DNA of 8,406 nt from Salinirussus sp. (GTDB taxonomy: Archaea > Halobacteriota > Halobacteria > Halobacteriales > Haloarculaceae). Both the position numbers and the translations under genes were made by a program. The stretch lies in contig JAQCNN010000196.1 of assembly GCA_028275005.1 (NCBI GenBank), positions 1 to 8,406 on the forward strand. Reading direction: 5' to 3'. Positions 1 to 5,872 of the stretch are shown one piece after another; position 1 is the stretch's first letter; each line of letters opens with the position of its first letter. Below the pieces are notes generated by a model. It was not told the DNA's origin. It saw only the letters and a list, made by a program, of their open reading frames with translations, and did not search any database.

Positions 1-540
1 CTCGGGACGGACTACGTCGACCTGCTGTACGTCCACTGGCCGGCCGGCGACTACGACCCGGCGGAGACACTGCGGGCGTTCGACGAACTGTACGACGACG
101 GCACCGTCGACCGGGTCGGCGTCTCGAACTTCGAGCCCGAGCACGTCGAGACGGCCCGCAAACACCTCGACGCGCCGGTTTTCGCGAATCAGGTCGAGGT
201 ACACCCCCTGCTCCCACAGACGGAGCTCCGGGAGTACGCCGCCGAGACCGACCTCGAGTTGGTCGCGTACTCCCCGCTCAAACGGGGTGCGGTGTTCGAC
301 GACCCGACCCTGACGGCGGTCGCCGACGAACACGGTGTCAGCGCCGCACAGGTCAGCCTCGCCTGGCTCCGCGAGAAGGGGATTACGACCATCCCGAAGG
401 CCACGAGCGAGGCACACATCCGGGACAACGCCGAGAGCCTCTCGCTGTCACTGTCCGCCGAAGAGGTCGGACGTATCGACGACATCGACCGCCGGGACCG
501 GCAGGTCCACCCCGACTTCGCGCCACAGGCCTGGGGTTGA
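1..540 (+). CDS. Aldo/keto reductase family oxidoreductase, C-terminal part (5' end outside window)
   Basis: This is the 3' part (179 codons plus TGA) of an NADPH-dependent aldo/keto reductase, a cytosolic enzyme that reduces aldehydes or ketones to alcohols. The frame is open from the first base, so the start lies upstream. Visible hallmarks, numbered within the fragment, are the catalytic-His strand DLLYVHWP (His12), the family signature VGVSNF (39-44), NQVEVHP (63-69), AYSPL (89-93) and the cofactor-phosphate motif IPKA (131-134). Family members are typically about 260-280 residues, so roughly 90-100 residues, including the catalytic Asp and Tyr, should lie outside the window. The substrate cannot be read from sequence. 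The family assignment is secure. A 7-bp hairpin follows the stop, and the next gene has its own promoter, so nothing suggests co-transcription. Confidence 0.93.
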   Translation, partial: LGTDYVDLLYVHWPAGDYDPAETLRAFDELYDDGTVDRVGVSNFEPEHVETARKHLDAPVFANQVEVHPLLPQTELREYAAETDLELVAYSPLKRGAVFDDPTLTAVADEHGVSAAQVSLAWLREKGITTIPKATSEAHIRDNAESLSLSLSAEEVGRIDDIDRRDRQVHPDFAPQAWG

Positions 541-552
541 GGCGGCGCGCAC

Positions 553-575
553 CCGGCCCTGACACCCCGGGCCGG
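553..575 (+). terminator. Possible hairpin downstream of the aldo/keto reductase gene
   Basis: CCGGCCC (553-559) and GGGCCGG (569-575) form a perfect 7-bp stem with a 9-nt loop, 12 nt after the reductase stop codon. No T-run follows it, and archaeal termination usually depends on T-runs, so its role as a terminator is weakly supported. In GC-rich DNA such a stem can arise by chance. Confidence 0.25.
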
Positions 576-599
576 ATGGGGCGGTGTCGGACATGAAGA

Positions 600-606
600 C
601 ATATAC
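600..606 (+). promoter_or_regulatory. TATA-like element of the 631-1377 gene
   Basis: The AT-rich stretch CATATAC sits 25-31 bp before the ATG at 631. Archaeal transcription starts about 25 bp downstream of the TATA box, so the message would begin at or next to the start codon, giving a leaderless transcript. This supports ATG 631 as the true start. No Shine-Dalgarno-like sequence precedes it. Confidence 0.55.
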
Positions 607-630
607 TCCCCCCCGCATTTAGCCCCGAAT

Positions 631-1377
631 ATGTCCACCCAGGAGGGACTCGCCGGCGCAATAAAGATCGACCTGGTCCGTCTCCACGAAACCTGGATGG
701 AGTTCATCTATCCCCGTCAACGCCGGGCCGAGAACACGGTACTCGGCAAGTGGACCCCCGACGGCGGCGCGGAGGCCGTCTTCTACCGACTGTGGAGCAC
801 GGTCGGCGTCCCGGTGGTCGGGCTCATCTACCCGTTCGTGCTGGTCGGCTACTTCGTCAGATTCCAGAGCCGCCGTGTCAACGTCACCGCCGAACGGCTC
901 GGTCTCCTCGGGGTGGTCCTCCTGTTTGTCCTCCTCTGGGGGGCGCTGTCTGCGGTCGTCCGGTTTGTCGCGCCCGGGAGCTTCGTCACCGGCGGTGTCG
1001 TTGCCGTGCTGGCGGCGAGCGGTGTCGCGGTCCTCGCGGCCGGCCTCTCCTACGGCTTCTGGCGGGTCGGCGGCCGGGTCACGACGGTCCTCCTCGCCTA
1101 CCCCTTCGCCATGACGGCTATCTTCCTGCCGCCGGTCGTCGCCGCGCTCTACTCCTCGGCCCTCGCCGACGTGGTGCTGTCGGGGACGGACTCGATTGCG
1201 GTCTGGTTCGTCCAGGAAGGGCCGGACCTGCTCGGCCTCACGGACTATCTCGTCGCCGAGTTCGACCTGGAGGGTGTGGCCTACGTCCTGCTGTGGTTTG
1301 CCGTTGCGGTCCCGCTGGGGTGGCTGCTGGGCGGTGTCGTCACCCTCGCGGACCTCGTCCGGCCGGCGCCGGAATGA
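631..1377 (+). CDS. Hypothetical multi-pass membrane protein (248 aa)
   Basis: I do not recognise a family for this gene. The first ~50 residues are soluble and rich in charged and aromatic residues (HETWMEFIYPRQRR), followed by about five to six hydrophobic segments: roughly 52-78, 90-112, 119-143, 149-182 (long, possibly two passes with a Pro-Pro kink) and 217-243. A less hydrophobic stretch at about 183-216, with several acidic residues, separates the last segment from the others. There is no cleavable signal peptide, no catalytic motif and no transporter signature that I can see. The start at 631 is supported by the TATA-like element at 600-606. The stop (TGA) is 40 bp before the next small membrane-protein gene, which has its own TATA-like element, so co-transcription is possible but not needed. 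Codon use and GC match the neighbours. It is best called an integral membrane protein of unknown function. Confidence 0.8.
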   Translation: MSTQEGLAGAIKIDLVRLHETWMEFIYPRQRRAENTVLGKWTPDGGAEAVFYRLWSTVGVPVVGLIYPFVLVGYFVRFQSRRVNVTAERLGLLGVVLLFVLLWGALSAVVRFVAPGSFVTGGVVAVLAASGVAVLAAGLSYGFWRVGGRVTTVLLAYPFAMTAIFLPPVVAALYSSALADVVLSGTDSIAVWFVQEGPDLLGLTDYLVAEFDLEGVAYVLLWFAVAVPLGWLLGGVVTLADLVRPAPE

Positions 1378-1383
1378 CTGAAC

Positions 1384-1389
1384 GTATTT
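1384..1389 (+). promoter_or_regulatory. TATA-like element of the 1418-1609 gene
   Basis: GTATTT lies 29-34 bp before ATG 1418, in an otherwise GC-rich gap, and fits a haloarchaeal leaderless promoter. The start would be at or a few bases before the ATG. Confidence 0.45.
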
Positions 1390-1417
1390 GGGCGTTCGCC
1401 ACTAACTCCGGCTGTCT

Positions 1418-1609
1418 ATGAAGTACGACTTTGCCCGCTCGGTTGTCCCGCTCGTCCTCATCGTCGCCGTCGCCGCCGCGGTGCTCCCGGCGATGACGCC
1501 GATGCAGCTGTCGACTGTCATGATGATGGTCCTGCCGTCGATGGTCGCCTTCTCTGTCCTGGCGTTCTTCCTCGGCATGAAACACGGCGAGTTCCGGACA
1601 GCGCGGTAA
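1418..1609 (+). CDS. Small two-helix membrane protein (63 aa)
   Basis: This 63-residue protein has two hydrophobic helices, about residues 7-25 and 33-54, the second rich in Met (three consecutive Met in MMMVLP). They are followed by a short charged tail, GMKHGEFRTAR. The sequence resembles the short conserved haloarchaeal membrane proteins that carry a uniform MMxVLPSM...GxKHGE pattern (possibly the DUF7333 group; this is from memory and not checked). No function is known to me. The small size would make it doubtful, but the clean membrane topology, the TATA-like element at the right distance and the conserved-looking tail favour a real gene. Its TAA (1607-1609) abuts the stop codon of the opposing gene at 1610 with no intervening base. 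Confidence 0.75.
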   Translation: MKYDFARSVVPLVLIVAVAAAVLPAMTPMQLSTVMMMVLPSMVAFSVLAFFLGMKHGEFRTAR

Positions 1610-2371
1610 CTACAGGACCGCCCCTGGTTCGAGGTCCGCCGCAACGCCGACGACCAGCGACGCCTCCACGTCATCGGCGTCGGCGCCGACGGCCGGGCCG
1701 GTCGCGACCACAGCCGCGCCGGCGAGCATCGGGGCGAGGATACCCCCTGCGAGTGTCCCCGCAACGGACCTGTCGGACCCCGCGAGCGGGGCTGCAAGCG
1801 CCACCCGGTCCTCCTCGCCGAGCCCGTACTCGTCGGCCACCCGCTGTGCGGCCCCGACGAGGTCGCCGTGGGTGTACCCCGCGAGCAGTTCGTCGGCCGC
1901 CCCCGGCGGGTCCGGCGGCTGCATCGGGTTCTCGCTCCAGCGCTCGCGCTCGAAGTGGACGACCCCCGAGTCCTCCGGTGGGCCGCCGTAGGCGACGCGT
2001 GACGTCCCCGGCCCGGCCTCGTACTCGTCGACCCACCCGTCCGGGAGGAGAAACACACGCCCCTCGACAACGGTGTCGGTCGCGGGGTCGAGGTCGAGGG
2101 TCGCGCCCAGCTGTGCCGCCCCCAGCAGGCCGAGCAGCGGGTCGACGGTGTCCAGCCAGCCAAGCGTCTCCCGGCCGTCGGGTTGCTTTGGCCCGACCGC
2201 GACCGTCGCCGCCGCGCCCGCCCGCAGGCCGTAGTGACGCAGGAGGTTTCCGGTCTTCCAGACGTTCGTACAGACGTCGTTGTACCGGTAGTCTGTGACG
2301 CGACCGGGCACCGAGAGGGCAACGCCGTCACGGTCCCTGCCGGCCGCGACGAGGTCGGCGACTGTCTCCAT
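1610..2371 (-). CDS. Degenerate AMP-binding (ANL superfamily) acyl-CoA synthetase-like protein, 253 aa
   Basis: The protein resembles the N-terminal adenylation domain of acyl-CoA synthetases. Residues 16-62 match the early acyl-CoA-synthetase pattern (GVAL, a YxYxD/N region, then NLLRHYGLRAG). Residues 80-96 (LGLLGAAQLGATLDLDP) match the stretch usually written lGalkaGAvyvPl. Residues 166-222 (YTHGDLVGAAQRVADEYGLGEEDRV...LAGAAVV) match the segment that normally follows the ATP-binding loop. The P-loop signature TSGTTGxPK, expected just before YTHGDL, is absent and replaced by a Pro/Asp-rich stretch (149-160). The rest of a normal ~500-650-residue enzyme, including the C-terminal lid domain, is also missing. 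Activity as a ligase therefore looks unlikely (inference). I chose the start METVADLV (ATG 2369-2371) because upstream in-frame codons translate to Arg-rich non-acidic sequence, and a TATA-like CTTTTC lies 23-28 bp upstream. It converges exactly on the small membrane-protein gene ending at 1609. Confidence 0.72.
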   Translation of the reverse strand: METVADLVAAGRDRDGVALSVPGRVTDYRYNDVCTNVWKTGNLLRHYGLRAGAAATVAVGPKQPDGRETLGWLDTVDPLLGLLGAAQLGATLDLDPATDTVVEGRVFLLPDGWVDEYEAGPGTSRVAYGGPPEDSGVVHFERERWSENPMQPPDPPGAADELLAGYTHGDLVGAAQRVADEYGLGEEDRVALAAPLAGSDRSVAGTLAGGILAPMLAGAAVVATGPAVGADADDVEASLVVGVAADLEPGAVL

Positions 2372-2393
2372 ACCGGTTCTTCGCCTGCGGGGC

Positions 2394-2399
2394 GAAAAG
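2394..2399 (-). promoter_or_regulatory. TATA-like element of the ANL-like gene
   Basis: On the minus strand CTTTTC lies 23-28 bp before ATG 2371, the only AT-rich patch in the region. It is compatible with a leaderless start and argues against the longer reading frame that would begin near 2551. Confidence 0.4.
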
Positions 2400-2422
2400 C
2401 CCGTCGCGTGAGGGCCGCGGGG

Positions 2423-2428
2423 TATTTT
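2423..2428 (+). promoter_or_regulatory. TATA-like element of the 2453-2833 gene
   Basis: TATTTT lies 25-30 bp before ATG 2453, ideal spacing for a leaderless haloarchaeal transcript. With the opposing CTTTTC at 2394-2399 it forms a compact back-to-back promoter region of 81 bp between two start codons, so the two promoters could influence each other. Confidence 0.6.
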
Positions 2429-2452
2429 CTGCTGCGACACGTAGTGTCGACT

Positions 2453-2833
2453 ATGCCCTCCACGCGCCTCTCCTCGCTCCGCGAGCGGTGGCTCACGACG
2501 CGCAACGCGGCAATCCTCGCGGCTGTCGCCGTCGCGCTCCCAGCCGCGCACCTGTTTCGGGCAGGTTTCGGGGCCGGGCAGGCGGGCTTTCTCCTGTTGC
2601 TCGCACTCGGGGTCGGCGTCCCAACCGCCCTCGACGGCGTCGGCCCCGACAGCCTGAGCGGGGCGGTCGCGCTGACCGTCGGCGCCTGTGCGGTCGTCGG
2701 GATGCTGTTCGCCGGCATCTACGCGGTCGCGCTGTCGGTCGCGGGGCAGTTCCCGGCGGCCGTCGTTGCCTTCGTCGTCAGTTACGTCGGGCCAGCGCTC
2801 GTCGTCGGGTATCTGCGCCGGCCGTCCGGATAG
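2453..2833 (+). CDS. Small hypothetical membrane protein (126 aa)
   Basis: No family is recognised. A short basic N-terminus (MPSTRLSSLRERWLTTR) is followed by about four hydrophobic segments: roughly residues 18-34, 43-58, 66-93 and 96-120. It ends in a positively charged tail, RRPSG. The basic N-terminus ahead of the first helix predicts a cytoplasmic N-terminus. The frame is open far upstream, but the start at 2453 is chosen because the TATA-like TATTTT at 2423-2428 sits at the canonical distance, and upstream codons lie inside the divergent gene and give non-membrane sequence. Its stop is 36 bp from the end of dnaJ, which runs the other way, and no clear T-run terminator is visible in that gap. 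Nothing in the sequence links it functionally to dnaJ. Confidence 0.72.
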   Translation: MPSTRLSSLRERWLTTRNAAILAAVAVALPAAHLFRAGFGAGQAGFLLLLALGVGVPTALDGVGPDSLSGAVALTVGACAVVGMLFAGIYAVALSVAGQFPAAVVAFVVSYVGPALVVGYLRRPSG

Positions 2834-2869
2834 GATCCCGGTGGCACGCGGGCGACGGGGACCGCGGGC

Positions 2870-4018
2870 TCAGAAGGTGTCCCGGATCTTCTCGAAAAAG
2901 CCCTGTTCGACCTCGATCTCCTCGCCGCCGGCCTCGGCGAACTGCTCAAGCGCCTCGCGCTGTTCCTCGTTGAGCGAGTCCGGGGTGACGACCTGCACGT
3001 CGACGAAGAGGTCGCCCTGCCCACGCCGCTGGAGCCGGGGCATTCCCTTGTTGCGCAGTCTGAACCGCTCGCCGCTCTGGGTGCCCGCGGGCACCTCGAG
3101 TTCCACCGCACCGTCGAGGGTCTCGACCTGGACCGTGTCGCCGAAGACGGCCTGCGGGAACGAGACCGGCTCGTGGGTGTGGAGGTCGTCGCCCTCGCGG
3201 TCGAAGTCGGGGTGGTCCGCGACCTCTACCTCCACCAGCAGGTCACCGCTTCGCGCCCCCCGCTCGCCGGGGGCACCCTCGCCGCTCATCCGGAGGGTCT
3301 GCCCCGAGGAGATCCCCGCCGGGACCTCGACGGTCAGCGTCGTCCGCTCGCGGACGATCCCGTCGCCGCCACAGGTCGAGCAGGTCTCCTCGTAGACCGT
3401 CCCCTCACCCTCGCAGCGCCGGCAGGTGGCGGTCTGTTGCATCCGGCCAAGCGGGGTCTGCTGGACCTGTGTCGTCTGGCCGCGACCGTTACACTCGGCG
3501 CAGGTGTGTGAGTCGGTCCCCGGCGGGTGGCCGCTCCCGTCACACTCCGGACACTGCTCGGGCCGGCGGACGGTGAGTTCCTTCTCGATGCCGCTGTAGG
3601 CGTCCTCGAGGGTGACCTCCAGTCCCGTGCGCAGGTCCTGGCCCTGGCGTGGCCTGTCCCGGCCGCCGCTACCCCCGCCGAAGAACTGCTCGAAGATGTC
3701 CTCCATGCCGCCAAAGGATCCCCCACCGCCGAAGGGGTCGCCGCCCGCGCCACGGCCGCCACGACCGCCGGTGTCGGTGGCGCCCCGCTTCTTTGCCTCG
3801 ACGAACTGCTCGTGGCCCATCTGGTCGTACATCTGGCGCTGTTCCTCGTCGGTGAGGACTTCCTTTGCCGTCTTTGCCTTCTTGAACTTCTCCTCGGCGT
3901 CGGGGTCGTCGCTGACGTCCGGGTGGTACTCCCGGACCTTCTCGCGGTAGGCCTCGTCTATCTCCTCCTCGGAGGCGCCCTGTGAGACGCCGAGGATGTC
4001 GTAGAAGTCCTCCGTCAT
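2870..4018 (-). CDS. dnaJ: Chaperone DnaJ (Hsp40, type I), 382 aa
   Basis: DnaJ is the cytosolic Hsp40 co-chaperone that binds unfolded proteins, hands them to DnaK and triggers DnaK ATP hydrolysis. All type I modules are present. The J-domain is at about 1-70, with the essential HPD at 32-34 (YHPDVSD). A Gly/Phe-rich linker lies at about 84-118 (DPFGGGGSFGGMEDIFEQFF). The zinc domain has four CxxCxGxG motifs at 156-163, 173-180, 199-206 and 213-220. The C-terminal substrate-binding and dimerisation domains run to residue 382. The length is normal for the family (about 370-390). The ATG at 4016-4018 is supported by the conserved opening MTEDFYDILGV and by a GGAG (4026-4029) seven bases upstream, an unusual Shine-Dalgarno-like signal among otherwise leaderless neighbours. 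It lies downstream of dnaK on the same strand, separated by an aldehyde dehydrogenase gene. Confidence 0.98.
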   Translation of the reverse strand: MTEDFYDILGVSQGASEEEIDEAYREKVREYHPDVSDDPDAEEKFKKAKTAKEVLTDEEQRQMYDQMGHEQFVEAKKRGATDTGGRGGRGAGGDPFGGGGSFGGMEDIFEQFFGGGSGGRDRPRQGQDLRTGLEVTLEDAYSGIEKELTVRRPEQCPECDGSGHPPGTDSHTCAECNGRGQTTQVQQTPLGRMQQTATCRRCEGEGTVYEETCSTCGGDGIVRERTTLTVEVPAGISSGQTLRMSGEGAPGERGARSGDLLVEVEVADHPDFDREGDDLHTHEPVSFPQAVFGDTVQVETLDGAVELEVPAGTQSGERFRLRNKGMPRLQRRGQGDLFVDVQVVTPDSLNEEQREALEQFAEAGGEEIEVEQGFFEKIRDTF

Positions 4019-4025
4019 CAGTTAT

Positions 4026-4029
4026 CTCC
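4026..4029 (-). promoter_or_regulatory. Shine-Dalgarno-like GGAG of dnaJ
   Basis: On the minus strand GGAG stands seven bases before the dnaJ ATG. If transcription begins about 25 bp after the TATA-like TTTTA at 4049-4053, the message would have a leader of only a few to about ten bases. That may or may not include this motif in full. Confidence 0.35.
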
Positions 4030-4030
4030 G

Positions 4031-4053
4031 TGTAGCCGGTTGCGACACTAAAA
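4031..4053 (-). promoter_or_regulatory. dnaJ promoter: TATA-like TTTTA plus element shared with dnaK
   Basis: On the minus strand the TATA-like TTTTA (4049-4053) lies 31-35 bp before the ATG, followed four bases later by CGCAACCGGCTACA (4031-4044). The dnaK promoter has TTTTA followed five bases later by CGCAACCGGGTATA. The first nine bases are identical and 12 of 14 match overall, and the distance to the ATG is almost the same (17 versus 15 bp after CGCAACCGG). The element lies between the TATA box and the expected start, where archaeal repressors such as Phr-type heat-shock regulators commonly act. Calling it a heat-shock operator is inference. Confidence 0.5.
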
Positions 4054-4102
4054 CGGTCCGGCTTCAGTGCCGACGGTGACGGGGGCCACTCCGGATAGCC
4101 GC

Positions 4103-4132
4103 CTCCGGCGGGCAGCCCCGTGTTCGCCGGAG
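4103..4132 (-). terminator. Hairpin downstream of the aldehyde dehydrogenase gene
   Basis: CTCCGGCG (4103-4110) and CGCCGGAG (4125-4132) form a perfect 8-bp stem with a 14-nt loop, starting 13 nt after the dehydrogenase stop and well before the dnaJ promoter. It could mark the end of that transcript, but no T-run follows it on the minus strand, so termination is only suggested. Confidence 0.35.
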
Positions 4133-4145
4133 CACAGGGCCGGCC

Positions 4146-5747
4146 CTACCGGCCGTCCAGTATCTTCCTCAGCAGTGACGGTACGTTGCTCAGCCTGTCC
4201 GTCACCGTCGAGCCGTGCATGACCTCCATCGTCTGTCCCAGTAGCTCGGCGGTGTCCTCGTCGTAGGGGAACCACCAGAGGTCGCTGAACCGGCCGGCAC
4301 GCAGCCCCGTCTCGCCCTCGGCGACGTGGATGTGCTTTGCCCGGGTGACCGACTCGACCCCCCAGCGGCCGTGTGAGAGGTCCCCGCCGGTGTCCTTGTA
4401 CCCGCCCCACGGCGTCGCGTGCAGGCTGAAGGTGTAGAGGTGGTCGTTGACCGTCACCGTCCCCGCCTCGACCCGGCGTGCGACCGCCTCGCCGCGTCCG
4501 GTGTCCGTCGTCCAGACACTCCCCGTCAGCCCGTACCGTGTGTCGTTTGCCCGCTCGACGGCGTCGTCGATGTCGGTGTAGGCCATCACCGGGAGCACCG
4601 GCCCGAACGTCTCCTCGCGGACGACCGGCATGTCGTCGGTCACACCTGTCAGGACTGTCGGCGCGTAGAAGTGGCCCTCCCGGTCCAGAGGCTGGCCGCC
4701 GGTCAGCACCTCCGCACCCATCTCGACGGAGCGTTCGACCTGGTCGTGGAGCCGGTCGACGGCCTCCGCGCTGATCAGCGGGCCGACCTCGACGACGCCC
4801 TCGTCCTCGCTTGCCCCGACCCGGAGGCCCTCGACACGCTCGACGAGCATCCGCCTGAGACGGGGTTCGACCGTCTCGTGGGCGTACACGCGCTTGACGG
4901 CCGCACAGGACTGCCCCGCGTTCGCAAAGCGAGCCCAGAGGATCCCGTCGGCGGTCAGGTCGAGGTTCGCGTCGGGCAGAACGAGCGCCGGGTCGCTGCC
5001 GCCACACTCGAGACAGACCGACGTGTCCGTCCCCGCGGTGACCTCCCGAAGGTGCTCGCCGACCGCGGTACTCCCGGTAAAGGAGAGGTGGTCCACGCCG
5101 GACTCGGCGAGGGCCTGGCCCGTCACCTCGCCGCGGCCGGGGACGACCTGTAGCAGGTCCGTCGGCAGGCCAGCCTCCTCGAGCAGGTCCTGCAGCAAAA
5201 ACGCCGTCAGCGTCGTCTCCTCGGCGGGCTTGAGCACGACGGCGTTGCCCGCAAACAGTGCCGGCGCAATCTCGGAGGCGGGGATCCCGAGGGGGTAGTT
5301 CCAGGGGGTGATCATCCCGACGACCCCGACTGGCTCCCGGTAGACCGTGCTGTCGCCGACCGCCTCCAGTGTCCCCAGCGGGACCTCCTCCGCGAGGAGG
5401 TCACCGCCCCGGTCCGAGAGAAACTCGACGGCGCTGAGCGCCGGTGCGACCTCGGCACTGACCGCCTCGCCCGCCGGCTTGCCCACCTCGGCGGTGACTG
5501 TCTCCGCGACCGCTTCCTTTCGCTCCAGGAGCACCTCCCGGAACTGTTCGAGCACCGCGAGCCGGTCCTCGACGGGCCGCTCCGCCCAGGCCGGCTGTGC
5601 GGCGGCGGCGTCGGCGACGGCCGCCTCGACCGCCTCCGGGCCGGCCTCCGGTATCTCGTCGTTGACCTCGAGTGTCGCCGGATTTCGTGTGACGATGGCG
5701 TGGTCCTCGCCAGCCGCGTCGTCTACTGTCTCGGGTTCGGTCGCCAT
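4146..5747 (-). CDS. NAD(P)-dependent aldehyde dehydrogenase, 533 aa (semialdehyde-dehydrogenase-like)
   Basis: This cytosolic ALDH-superfamily enzyme oxidises an aldehyde to the acid using NAD(P)+. Motifs are numbered from ATG 5747. The cofactor-binding region has TPWNYP (147-152) and KPAE (173-176), followed by FTGSTAVG (223-230). The general base Glu247 lies in LECGG and the catalytic nucleophile Cys281 in GQSC. EETFGPVLPV (378-387) and PWGGYKDTG (446-454) complete the fold. LECGGSDP differs from the common LELGG by a Cys at 248. After the usual end of the fold (about residue 476) there is a tail of some 55 residues with WWFPYDED, seen in longer ALDH subfamilies. Overall it looks nearest to succinate-semialdehyde or betaine-aldehyde-type enzymes, but the substrate cannot be fixed. 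MATEPETV (5747) is preferred over ATG 5756 and GTG 5768 because the TATA-like GTTAAC lies 24-29 bp before it. The gene sits between dnaK and dnaJ, an unusual neighbour for chaperones. Confidence 0.93.
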   Translation of the reverse strand: MATEPETVDDAAGEDHAIVTRNPATLEVNDEIPEAGPEAVEAAVADAAAAQPAWAERPVEDRLAVLEQFREVLLERKEAVAETVTAEVGKPAGEAVSAEVAPALSAVEFLSDRGGDLLAEEVPLGTLEAVGDSTVYREPVGVVGMITPWNYPLGIPASEIAPALFAGNAVVLKPAEETTLTAFLLQDLLEEAGLPTDLLQVVPGRGEVTGQALAESGVDHLSFTGSTAVGEHLREVTAGTDTSVCLECGGSDPALVLPDANLDLTADGILWARFANAGQSCAAVKRVYAHETVEPRLRRMLVERVEGLRVGASEDEGVVEVGPLISAEAVDRLHDQVERSVEMGAEVLTGGQPLDREGHFYAPTVLTGVTDDMPVVREETFGPVLPVMAYTDIDDAVERANDTRYGLTGSVWTTDTGRGEAVARRVEAGTVTVNDHLYTFSLHATPWGGYKDTGGDLSHGRWGVESVTRAKHIHVAEGETGLRAGRFSDLWWFPYDEDTAELLGQTMEVMHGSTVTDRLSNVPSLLRKILDGR

Positions 5748-5770
5748 ACCGGTCATAACCCTTCCCACGC

Positions 5771-5776
5771 GTTAAC
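5771..5776 (-). promoter_or_regulatory. TATA-like element of the aldehyde dehydrogenase gene
   Basis: GTTAAC lies 24-29 bp before ATG 5747, giving a leaderless start at that codon. The ATG at 5756 would be too close to this element, which decides between the candidate starts. Confidence 0.5.
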
Positions 5777-5802
5777 CGTTTGGCCGGGAGGGTATGCGCC
5801 GT

Positions 5803-5814
5803 GACAGGCCTGTC
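5803..5814. promoter_or_regulatory. Perfect 12-bp palindrome upstream of the aldehyde dehydrogenase promoter
   Basis: GACAGGCCTGTC is a perfect palindrome 27 bp upstream of the TATA-like element at 5771-5776. That distance suits an activator site or an upstream operator half-overlapping the pre-initiation complex footprint. Its function is inferred from position and symmetry only. Confidence 0.3.
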
Positions 5815-5872
5815 CGGGGGATGGACGTAGCTGACCGGACTGTGGGGTCGTGGCCGGCGGAGAGCCGCGCCC

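Noticed and set aside
2372..2551. Longer N-terminus for the ANL-like protein starting near 2551
   Set aside because: The added 60 residues are Arg-rich, overlap the divergent gene and its promoter, and show no similarity to the family.
1402..2718. 438-codon minus-strand frame spanning three genes
   Set aside because: The product is rich in Ser, Arg and Thr, unlike acidic haloarchaeal proteins. It overlaps genes on both strands and lacks a promoter.
2834..2869. Terminator between the convergent membrane-protein gene and dnaJ
   Set aside because: No stable inverted repeat or T-run was found in the 36-bp gap on either strand.
4136..4147. Palindrome AGGGCCGGCCCT overlapping the dehydrogenase stop codon
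   Set aside because: It is GC-only apart from its ends, overlaps coding sequence and leaves no loop. It is likely chance in this composition.
4048..5007. 319-codon minus-strand frame overlapping the dehydrogenase
   Set aside because: It is a shifted frame of the dehydrogenase with Arg/Gly-rich low-quality sequence. The true frame shows all ALDH motifs through the stop at 4146.
5748..5768. Upstream starts of the dehydrogenase (ATG 5756, GTG 5768)
   Set aside because: They lie too close to the TATA-like element at 5771-5776 to be on the transcript. ATG 5747 has the right spacing.
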